A DNA stretch of 24,829 nucleotides, taken from positions 1 to 24,829 of the forward strand of contig JBBDYH010000077.1 of the NCBI GenBank assembly GCA_040901795.1. The letters are read 5' to 3'. Below, one piece after another: positions 17,002 to 24,500 of this stretch; the first letter of the stretch is position 1, and each line of letters opens with the position of its first letter. The notes below the pieces were generated by a model, which saw only the letters and a program-made list of their open reading frames with translations, had not been told where the DNA came from and ran no database searches. The translations under genes were made by a program, and so were the position numbers. The DNA comes from JBBDYH01 sp040901795 (GTDB taxonomy: Bacteria; Planctomycetota; Planctomycetia; Pirellulales; JALHPA01).

Positions 17002-17652
17002 ATGCAAACTTTTGATCCGAAGCAGGACGTTTTGATTGTCGAGCGCCGGTTGCCGCACTGGTCGCAGGCAGGGTCGCTGGCGTTCATCACCTGGCGGACT
17101 TGGGACTCTATCCCCGAGCCGGTCTTGAACCGTTGGTTGGGGGAGCGATGCGAGTTTCTTAAGCGGCATGGCATTGATCCTGATGCCGCCGACTGGTCGC
17201 GGCGACTGGAAGAACTCACGTACGCGGTTCGCGAAGAGTTCCGCAACACATTGGCGGCGCGGTGGAACGACGCACTCGACGCCTGTCATGGCGCCTGCGT
17301 GCTGCGCCGGCCTGAATTGGCGAAGATTGTCGGCGACAGCCTGATTCATTTTGACGGGCAGCGGTACGAGCTGACCGACTATGTTGTGATGCCGAATCAT
17401 GTTCACTTGATCGCCGCGTTTTTCGACGAAGAGGCAATGCTTCTGCAGTGCGATTCTTGGAAGCACTATACGGCGACGAGGATCAATCGCGCGTTGGGAC
17501 GCCGGGGACGGTTCTGGCAACAGGATGGGTTTGATCATTTGATTCGATCGCCGGAGCAATTCGCTGCTTTGCGACAGTACATCGCGGACAATCCCCAATT
17601 GGCGCGGCTTCGTGCTGGCGAGTTCGTACATTATTCGAAGGTACTTAAGTAG
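17002..17652 (+). CDS. REP-associated (RAYT) Y1/HUH transposase
   Basis: 216 residues. The N-terminal strand AFITWRTWDSIP and the motif VVMPNHVHLI mark the IS200/REP transposase fold. The metal-binding HUH pair is H133 and H135, and the likely nucleophile is Y156 in WKHYTATRIN. The C-terminal signature FWQQDGFDHLIRS...RQYIADNP is characteristic of RAYTs. It should nick and rejoin single-stranded REP DNA at a GTAG foot. The gene is complete and all key residues are present. It is oriented opposite to the PEP-CTERM genes on both sides. The start is 15 bp from one flanking BIME and the stop 30 bp from the other. Confidence 0.92.
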   Translation: MQTFDPKQDVLIVERRLPHWSQAGSLAFITWRTWDSIPEPVLNRWLGERCEFLKRHGIDPDAADWSRRLEELTYAVREEFRNTLAARWNDALDACHGACVLRRPELAKIVGDSLIHFDGQRYELTDYVVMPNHVHLIAAFFDEEAMLLQCDSWKHYTATRINRALGRRGRFWQQDGFDHLIRSPEQFAALRQYIADNPQLARLRAGEFVHYSKVLK

Positions 17653-17682
17653 TCGTCTTTCTAGCGCGCCTGGACGATCCGC

Positions 17683-17742
17683 ATGTTTCATCTCGCGGAG
17701 CGAGATGACTACGTAGCCCTCTCGCTCCGCGAGAGGTAGCAT
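17683..17742. repeat. BIME family D, copy 2
   Basis: Identical over 60 of 60 positions to 16927-16986 and in the same orientation. On the minus strand it encodes the last residues (YLSRSERAT) and the TAG stop of the dockerin PEP-CTERM gene. Confidence 0.92.
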
Positions 17743-19535
17743 CGGCGGATAGCGAACAACGACAGCGCAACAAGTGAACTCGCGAGGAGCATCCAACTTG
17801 CCGGCTCAGGTACTGCGGCGACTGCGGCGGTACCAGCCGGCGCGGCAGCGATCAGCGGTTGGGCGCTCGGGTCGTAAAATACGCCCAACAGCGTTACGTC
17901 GTCGTCATCGACGAAGCCGTTGTAGTCGAAGTCGCCCAGCGACCACGACGGTTGAGCAACTCCCGGAGCATAAGTAGCGCCGACGATCGTTACGTCGTCA
18001 TCGTTGACGATGCCGTCGAGATTGGCGTCGCCGGTGCGGGTGAAGGCCATGAGGATCGACGTGTTGTCCACCGGCTGCCCGCGGAAGGTTGTGTAGGGAC
18101 CAAGCGGCATGGCGCCGTTTTCGGCATAACCAACCGAACGCGATTCTGGTTCGGTAGCATTTGCTGTCGCCGCAGTGCTGCTGGTGATACCGGGGCCGTT
18201 CCACGGCTTGCCGAATCCTGCGCCACCGCGGCCGGAGAGAATTTGCTGTCGCACCGTTGCGGCCGGACTTGACCCGGAATAGTCGATAATTGCGGCGTTG
18301 GTCTTCAGGTCATAGTTGGCAGTCAAGGCGCCGTTGGAGACGCCGAGGCTGAGATCGAGGGGGCCGGCGTTCGCGGGCCAGTTTAAGACGACGGCAGAAA
18401 GCTCCGATTGACCAACGGCTCCGACTGGCAGATCGTTGATCCAGGGATAGGCGAAATCAGGTAAGTCCTTGCCCCATTTGCCAAGCGCAAGGTTCAAGTC
18501 GGGCTGGCCGACCTTGCCGTCCGCGTTGTAATCGCCGAACTCCGGCAGCGGCGGGCCGATGGGGTGGTCGAGGTAAGCGACCCATGCTCCACCACTTCCG
18601 CTACCGGCAATCGTCCGTCGGTCTGCGGAAATGCGGCTCGCACGGGCATCGCTTCCGAGCGTCACATGCGTCAGCCCATAATTCTCGCGGAGCACTTTTT
18701 CGAAATCGCGTATGCCATGAACTTCGTCCCAGACGAAGGCACGAAAACCACCGACTCTTGAGGTCCCTACGGCAACGAGACTGTCAGCGGAAACACCAAA
18801 CGCCTGGCTTGAGCTGGCGGAAGGAAGCGCGCCAAGTCCCTTGATTCCGCCTTCCGCGGTCCAGCGAAATGCCTCGCGGCGGCCCTCCGGCAGTGCAGCA
18901 CTTGGCGAATCGCCAACGACCACGCTGCCGTTGGGAGACAAGTCGAACGCGACCGATGGGAAAACGCCGCCCCCGAGGGTCGGTAGCCGAACCAGGCCGT
19001 TTTCATGAGTCCAGCGAAAGGCTGATGAAAAGCCTGATGAGTTGGACCCACCATTTCCAACCGCAACGCGACCATCTGTAGAAAGCGCATTGACAGTGCG
19101 GGCGCCTGGTCCGAGCCAGCGATAGCCGTCCTCTTCGGTCCAGATCCATGCGTTGTCACCTGGTTCTGTGAGATCGCCGCCGACCACATTTCCATCGCCC
19201 GAAACCGATCGAGCAACCGCGCTAGCGAACGGAAATCCGGGTGGGGGGCCAAGCGGCTCGAATCCTGTTTCAGCGGTCCAACGATATGGCCCTCCTTCCA
19301 TGGTACTCCCAGCAAACACCGACCCGTCGTCGGAGACGGCCGTCGCGCCCGGCAACGGTACGAGACCGTGCTCCCGAGTCCAGTAACCTCCGGACGCAAC
19401 CACGACCGAACCATCGGCCGAGAGGTCAAAAGCAGATCCGGAACCGATCGTGATAAACTCGGACGCCGGTGCGGTGGCGGCCGCGAGGCTGAGGGCAATG
19501 AACAAAAAGTACGTGATATCAGGTTTATGTCGCAC
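17709..19535 (-). CDS. PEP-CTERM protein with propeller-like repeats and dockerin-type calcium loops
   Basis: 608 residues from GTG 19535, chosen because AGGAG lies 8 nt upstream. The frame is open to 19592, but that part lies largely in a REP. The signal peptide is about 1-25 (FLFIALSLAAATAPAS). Residues about 30-320 hold repeated blocks of the type AFRWT..GG...LG, S.DG.VVVG, as in HAF-repeat extracellular proteins, probably a beta-propeller. Dockerin-like loops follow: DYNADGKVGQPD, DANLDGIVNDDD and DFDYNGFVDDDD. The sorting signal VPEPASW, a hydrophobic helix and IRRC come near residue 575. A tail of nine residues after RRC and the stop come from the REP at 17683-17742. It is likely sorted by an exosortase-type system to the surface or a biofilm matrix. 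Role unknown. Confidence 0.85.
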   Translation of the reverse strand: MRHKPDITYFLFIALSLAAATAPASEFITIGSGSAFDLSADGSVVVASGGYWTREHGLVPLPGATAVSDDGSVFAGSTMEGGPYRWTAETGFEPLGPPPGFPFASAVARSVSGDGNVVGGDLTEPGDNAWIWTEEDGYRWLGPGARTVNALSTDGRVAVGNGGSNSSGFSSAFRWTHENGLVRLPTLGGGVFPSVAFDLSPNGSVVVGDSPSAALPEGRREAFRWTAEGGIKGLGALPSASSSQAFGVSADSLVAVGTSRVGGFRAFVWDEVHGIRDFEKVLRENYGLTHVTLGSDARASRISADRRTIAGSGSGGAWVAYLDHPIGPPLPEFGDYNADGKVGQPDLNLALGKWGKDLPDFAYPWINDLPVGAVGQSELSAVVLNWPANAGPLDLSLGVSNGALTANYDLKTNAAIIDYSGSSPAATVRQQILSGRGGAGFGKPWNGPGITSSTAATANATEPESRSVGYAENGAMPLGPYTTFRGQPVDNTSILMAFTRTGDANLDGIVNDDDVTIVGATYAPGVAQPSWSLGDFDYNGFVDDDDVTLLGVFYDPSAQPLIAAAPAGTAAVAAVPEPASWMLLASSLVALSLFAIRRCYLSRSERAT

Positions 19536-21447
19536 GTTCGTTCTCCTGCAGGAAGGGGTCGGGAGTCGTTTTCGCGGAACGGTCAACCACACCGACAGAC
19601 CTCAAGGCGAAAACGACTCCCGACCCCGTTGCGTGGCCTTTGCGAAACGGTCTAAGCTGTTGTCGATCCTGCCAACAAATCCAAAGTACCCAACGATGCC
19701 TCGACGTCCCCGCTTCGCCACCGGCGGATATGTGTATCACGTGCTCAACCGCGCCGTGGCACGGCGCACGATCTTTGAGGCCGACGGCGACTACCTTGCA
19801 TTCGAACGAACCTTGGAGGAAGCGCGCCGACAGGTCCCCATGCGCCTGCTGGCTTACACGATCATGCCCAATCACTGGCATCTTCTCATTTGGCCCGTCG
19901 GAGACGATGACCTTTCGGAGTACATGCGCTGGCTCTCCGTGACGCACACGCAACGTTGGCATGCGTTTCACGAAACGGCAGGTACCGGCTCGCTGTACCA
20001 AGGGCGGTTCAAGTCGTTTCCTGTCGAGGAGGACGAGCATTTCTTCACCGTATGCCGCTACGTCGAGCGGAACGCGCTGCGCGCCGGGCTTGTGAGCCGG
20101 GCGGGAATGTGGCGCTGGTCGAGTCTTTGGCAGCGAAATAACTTGCGCGGAAGCGTCAGTCTCGATGCATGGCCGGTTCCCATGCCTTCCAATTGGATCG
20201 AGTACGTAAACGGTGTTGAAACGGAGGCCGAACTGGCGGCCGTGCGGAACGCGCTTTGTCGAGGAAGTCCTTTCGGAGGCCCTTCGTGGCGACACACAAC
20301 GGCAACGCGCCTTGGGCTGGAACGCACGCTGCGGCAGATCGGGCGTCCTCGCAGTTTTTAGCCGAAGGGGTCGGGAGTCGTTTTCGCCTTGAAGTCGTCG
20401 CAAATTGGTGAACCGTTCCGCGAAAACGACACCCGACCCCGTTGCGCAGCGCCGGGCAACAATGACGAGCATCGCGATACCGATGGCCAACAACGTCCAC
20501 GTCGCCGGCTCGGGGACAAACACCGCCTGGCCGCCCGTGGCGGTGGTGATAAACTCCTGAAACGATGAGACGCGCGTGTGAAAGCCGAGCTCGCCCCAGC
20601 TCGAATCGGGCGTCGGCGTGATGTCGGTCGCAAACCCGCCGGAGCCGAACGATGAAACTCCGGCGATCGCGCTGTCGATAAACACGGGGCCGCCGGAGTC
20701 TCCCGACGTGGGGAGCACCTCATCGGCGCCGAAGCCCAAGTCCGACGCGATCGCCAAATAAGTTTGCAACGCGTTGTTTGGTGCCAGCCCGTTGTCGAAG
20801 TCGGTAACGAGCATCGGCCCGAGGTTCGGCGGCGTCGCAACGAGCTCGAAGTCGATCTCTCCGCTCGTCGCCTCGATTCGATTCAGGCCGGCGCGCTTTG
20901 ACGTTTGTAGCTCCTCGATCGCTCCCGTGCCGCCGTGGCCGGCAAGACCATAGCCCGCAAACACGGCGGTTCTTCCAACCTCGTCGCGCAGGCCATAGAG
21001 CGGGTAGCGAGGGATGGCGGAAGGCGCCGGCTGGTCTAACTCAATGATCGCCAGGTCGTTCCAGGCGTCGATCCAGCGGGGGATGACCTGTACTTTTTCG
21101 TGATTTATCGTCGCCTGGTACGGCCCGCCGGGCAGATCGAAGGTCACCAAAGTTGGAGGAAAGTCAGGCGGCAACGGATCCACTTCGCCATCGTTGTCGA
21201 TGTCGAACACATGCGCCGCCGTCAGCAAATGGCGATCGCTCACCAGCGCCGCCGTCGCCAAGGTAAACGAAAGGTCGGGGAGTTCTGGGAGATCGATGTG
21301 AATCCGCGCGACGCCGTCGAGATTGAGGCCAAAGGTGATCTGGCCCGGCGCAACGACGTGGCTCCCGGCGACGTCAGACGTCACGATTGCGCGCGCCGCC
21401 AGCGGCCAATGCACGAGCGCGATCATGATGACAAGGGAACGTTTCAT
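19525..21447 (-). CDS. PEP-CTERM trypsin-like serine protease with REP-derived read-through tail
   Basis: The native part is about 334 residues (21447 to about 20443). It has a signal peptide (ending AARA), H79 (LTAAHV), D131 (NDLAIIEL), S251 (SGDSGGP), then VPEPATW at 311-317, a membrane helix and ARRC. Its paralog stops right after the equivalent Cys. Here the frame runs into a REP at 20440 (TGSGVVFAERF) and through the antisense of the RAYT gene. It then crosses a second REP to a stop at 19525, predicting 640 residues. About 300 residues would then follow the PEP-CTERM motif, which normally must be C-terminal. The tail has no protein-family character. A REP also lies 14 bp upstream of the ATG, and no ribosome site is visible. 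Confidence 0.8.
   Translation of the reverse strand: MKRSLVIMIALVHWPLAARAIVTSDVAGSHVVAPGQITFGLNLDGVARIHIDLPELPDLSFTLATAALVSDRHLLTAAHVFDIDNDGEVDPLPPDFPPTLVTFDLPGGPYQATINHEKVQVIPRWIDAWNDLAIIELDQPAPSAIPRYPLYGLRDEVGRTAVFAGYGLAGHGGTGAIEELQTSKRAGLNRIEATSGEIDFELVATPPNLGPMLVTDFDNGLAPNNALQTYLAIASDLGFGADEVLPTSGDSGGPVFIDSAIAGVSSFGSGGFATDITPTPDSSWGELGFHTRVSSFQEFITTATGGQAVFVPEPATWTLLAIGIAMLVIVARRCATGSGVVFAERFTNLRRLQGENDSRPLRLKTARTPDLPQRAFQPKARCRCVSPRRASERTSSTKRVPHGRQFGLRFNTVYVLDPIGRHGNRPCIETDASAQVISLPKTRPAPHSRPAHKPGAQRVPLDVAAYGEEMLVLLDRKRLEPPLVQRAGTCRFVKRMPTLRVRHGEPAHVLRKVIVSDGPNEKMPVIGHDRVSQQAHGDLSARFLQGSFECKVVAVGLKDRAPCHGAVEHVIHISAGGEAGTSRHRWVLWICWQDRQQLRPFRKGHATGSGVVFALRSVGVVDRSAKTTPDPFLQENERAT
19555..19627. 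repeat. RAYT2-family REP, copy 1 (inverted)
   Basis: Perfect 21-bp inverted arms (19555-19575 and 19607-19627, core TCGGGAGTCGTTTTCGC) enclose a 31-nt loop. The loop has GGAACGG at its left end and CTCAAG at its right, opposite to the other two copies. Confidence 0.92.
19696..20361 (+). CDS. REP-associated (RAYT) transposase, second subfamily
   Basis: 221 residues from ATG 19696, where the family start MPRRPRF fits; the frame is open upstream to 19450 but crosses a REP. The N-terminus GGYVYHVLNRAVAR and the motif YTIMPNHWHLLIW (HUH pair H60, H62) identify an IS200-like transposase. LYQGRFKSFPVEEDEHFFTVCRYVERNALRA is split as LYQGRFKSF and CRYVERNALRA in the usual order. The helix that usually carries the nucleophilic Tyr reads SVTHTQRWH (81-89), so no Tyr is at that spot, though Y76 is close by. 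It is unlike the RAYT at 17002 and belongs to a different REP family. The stop lies 5 bp before the right-hand REP. Confidence 0.9.
   Translation: MPRRPRFATGGYVYHVLNRAVARRTIFEADGDYLAFERTLEEARRQVPMRLLAYTIMPNHWHLLIWPVGDDDLSEYMRWLSVTHTQRWHAFHETAGTGSLYQGRFKSFPVEEDEHFFTVCRYVERNALRAGLVSRAGMWRWSSLWQRNNLRGSVSLDAWPVPMPSNWIEYVNGVETEAELAAVRNALCRGSPFGGPSWRHTTATRLGLERTLRQIGRPRSF
20367..20440. repeat. RAYT2-family REP, copy 2
   Basis: 21-nt arms at 20367-20387 and 20420-20440 with one mismatch at 20431, and a 32-nt loop CTTGA...ACCGTTCC. Its right edge abuts the PEP-CTERM end of the protease gene and removes the expected stop. Confidence 0.92.
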
Positions 21448-21460
21448 GCTGAGTGAAAGA

Positions 21461-21533
21461 GGGGCGGGAGTCGTTTTCGCCTTGCAATGCTCGCTGTCTG
21501 GTTAATCGTTCCGCGAAAACGACTCCCGACCCT
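21461..21533. repeat. RAYT2-family REP, copy 3
   Basis: Arms with a perfect 16-bp core (21465-21480 and 21513-21528), loop CTTGC...ATCGTTCC, same orientation as copy 2. It fills the gap between the kinase stop (21535-21537) and the protease start (21447). Confidence 0.9.
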
Positions 21534-21534
21534 G

Positions 21535-24500
21535 TTAGTCGCCAATGAGCTCGGCCGCGCGAAGCCGCAGGTCGTTTACGTCTTCGTCGAGCAATTGTTC
21601 TTCCTGCATCGACGCCACCGCGCGCTCGTACCACCCGCGCGCCTCGTCGGCGTGTTTCAGGTGATGATGCGCCATGGCGATGTATAACCAGTCGTAGGCT
21701 TTGCCGCGCGTTCGCCAGTCGGCGATGAAGGTCAAGGGTCCTATCGCTTCTTGCCAATGGCCCGCGCGCAAGCACGCGATGGCCTGCATTCGTCTGGGCA
21801 ACACCGACTCAGCTTCGTCATCCGACGTTGCGCCCTTCTGAGCCTCTGCCAAAATGTCGGGGCGCTCCCGGCGAAGCCGATCGAGCTCTTTCGCCGCGTC
21901 GTGCTCTTCCCCGGGAAACTCGTCCTCAATCCACTGCCAGGCGATGGCAGCCAACTGCAGTGCCTGATCGGCGTCCACTCGCTCGCGGTCGCGGAGCAAC
22001 TTCGCCAGTTGGCTTGAGCTGTTCGCCAGCACGAGCTGATAACGAAGCACTACCTGAGGGCCGACGTCTGCCTGGTTCAACATCGAAGCGTACATGGCCT
22101 CGTACAAAGTCTCTTCGGCTTCGAAGTAGCGGCCCGCAGCCTCAAGCGCGGCGGCCAGCCGGAGCTGCGTTTCCGAGTATTGGCAGAAGAGGCCCGCTTC
22201 TAAATTCTTGTAGGATTGGTTGCCTCGCATATTCTGCCAAAGGAAAGCGACCGGCGGCATGTTCGCTGCGAGCAGGCGCTGTTGTTCGGCAAGCGACTGG
22301 CGAAAGTGAGTGACCGCGTCCTGCGCCCGACCGGCCGCCAGGGCGATCTCGGCCAGTTCCTCGTGCAAACTCGCGGCAAGCTGGCCCAGCGGCTTGGCAT
22401 CGTGGAAGTGTCCGCTCCGCGTGGAAGAGCAAATTCGCAGCGCTTGCGTGCCGATCTTTTCGGCTTCGTCCAGCCGTTCCTGGTGTCGCAGCACGCGGGC
22501 CAGCAGGCGGTTGCATTTGAGCTGCACAAGCTTCAGTTCGAGCGTAGCCAGGCTCAGAGAATTCCGACCACCCGTACGCATCATCAAGGGGCTCATCGCG
22601 GCCCGAGCTTCGCGGACCAGGCGCTCGGCCCCGTCAAAGTCGCTTTGGCGATCGAGCAAAGTCGCTCGAAGCAGTAGATAGCGGACACGTTCCTGTGCAA
22701 GCTCACTTGAGTCCGGGTCTTGGCTCAAAAGCATCTCTAAATGCCGCCAGCCTTGCTGGTAGGCCGCGCCGGAGTCTGCCAGCTTCGAGCGCAGTTCCTC
22801 GATCGTTCCCAGTTTGCGGTATCGCGTGACCAGAGCTTGCACGTACTTCTCGTTTGCGGGATCGTCCTTGAGCAGCGTTTCGTGGATGTCGATCGATTGC
22901 CGCAGCGTATCGGCGGCCGCGTCGTAATCGTGCAAAAAGTGGTGAATGTCCGAGGCCCGCTCCGAAGCCACGCCGGCGTCGTGTCGCTTGGCGGGGGTCT
23001 CGGCGGGCAGATTGGCCAGGCGCTCGTAGAATCCGAGCGCCTTTTGCAAGAGCTCCACTTGAACGGAAGAAACAGCGGTTTCACCCGCCAACCAGCCCGT
23101 GGCCACTTTGGAGTACATGTCGTCGACGGCTTCGCGCGCGAGGACCAGGTTCTCTTCGGCGAGCTGATGTGCGTCGGCCTCGGCTTCGTAGGCCCGCATG
23201 GTGAACGTAGTTGCAATGATGCCTCCAGCCGCCACCACACCAAGTGCTGCGAAGGCCACGCTAACGAGGGCCGCGTGACGAGCGATCCAGCGGCGGCTGC
23301 GGTCGAAATGTGAAGGGCGGCGGGCGGCGATTGGCTGTTGCGAAATGAAACTGCGGAGGTCGGCGGCGAGGTCGTGCGCCGTGGCGTAGCGGTCGCGGGA
23401 GTCTTTGGCGATGGCTTTGAGCAAGATCGTTTCCAGGTCGGCAGGTATGTTGGAGTTCAGCCTGCGCGGCGAAGGTGGTTCGTCGTTTGCGATCTGGCGC
23501 AGCAGCGTCTGGCGGTCTTCGGCGGGAAACGCCGGGTGGAGAGTGACAATCTCGTAAAGCGTGACGCCGAGGGAGTAGATATCGGTGCGGTGATCGAGGA
23601 TGGTCGTACGGCCTTCGGCTTGCTCGGGCGACATGCAGCGGAGCGTGCCCAGGAGGTCGCCGGTCAGGGTCATGCCGGCGTCGGATTGAATGCGGGCCAA
23701 GCCGAAGTCGGTGATGAAGAGCTTGGGAGTAGTGTAGTCATCACGCTCCGCGTGATGAGACATTGAGTTGCCGATTGGCGATATTTTTCGCCGTGCTGCA
23801 TCTCGTCCCGGCGCGCCGGGAAGATGGCTACACTCGACCATCAGGTTCGAGGGCTTGATGTCGCGGTGGACAATGCCCATCTGGTGCGCGTGGTCGAGGG
23901 CTTCGGCGGCTTGGATGCCCAGCTCGGCGACGAGGCGGTAAAAGTCACCAGGGCGCGTGGTGCGGAGCGTGGACAGCGCGGCGGCGACGGTGTCGATGGA
24001 GTGCGGCGACTTGTCGTCGCTTTGGATTTCGGTTGGTGCACCATTGCCGTCAGCCCCTTGCTGGTGCGCGACGTCGGAAAATGAAAGCGGGGATGAGTCA
24101 TCGCAGTCCAAAGTCGGCGTGCCGCCGACTGCTAAACGGAGCGCCTCAATCACCGCCGCAAGCGTCTGCCCCTCGACGTAGCGCATGGCATAAAAATGCA
24201 CGCCCCGCTCGCAGCCGACTGCGTGGACCTCGACGATGTTGGGGTGATCCAGGCTCGCTGCGGCCAAAGCCTCGTTCTTGAACCGCTGCAAGTGCCGCGG
24301 GTCGAGCATTGCGGCGAGTGGGAGGACCTTTAGCGCCACGCGGCGCGCGAGCGACGTCTGAATCGCCTCGTAGACGATGCCCATTCCGCCGCGGCCGATC
24401 TCGCGGAGGATGCGAAAGTCGCCCAACACGCCGGCGAGCAAATTATTGGGATCGGTTTCGCCGCCAGGTCCTGCGCCAGAGCGGCAGACAGGAATGTCTG

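Larger units (their letters stand above)
16927..17742. mobile_element. RAYT transposase module flanked by identical 60-bp BIMEs
   Basis: An IS200-like RAYT gene (17002-17652) lies between two direct, base-for-base identical 60-bp elements (16927-16986 and 17683-17742). This is the expected genomic signature of a REP-associated transposase with its cognate REP. The identity suggests recent activity or gene conversion. Confidence 0.8.
19555..20440. mobile_element. RAYT transposase module flanked by inverted REP elements
   Basis: A RAYT gene (19696-20361) is bracketed by two copies of a 73-74 bp REP (19555-19627 and 20367-20440) in opposite orientation, as shown by their asymmetric loops. A third copy of the same family is at 21461-21533. 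Confidence 0.78.

Noticed and set aside
19450..19695. N-terminal extension of the second RAYT (82 codons)
   Set aside because: It crosses a REP and the start of the neighbouring gene; the family N-terminus begins at ATG 19696.
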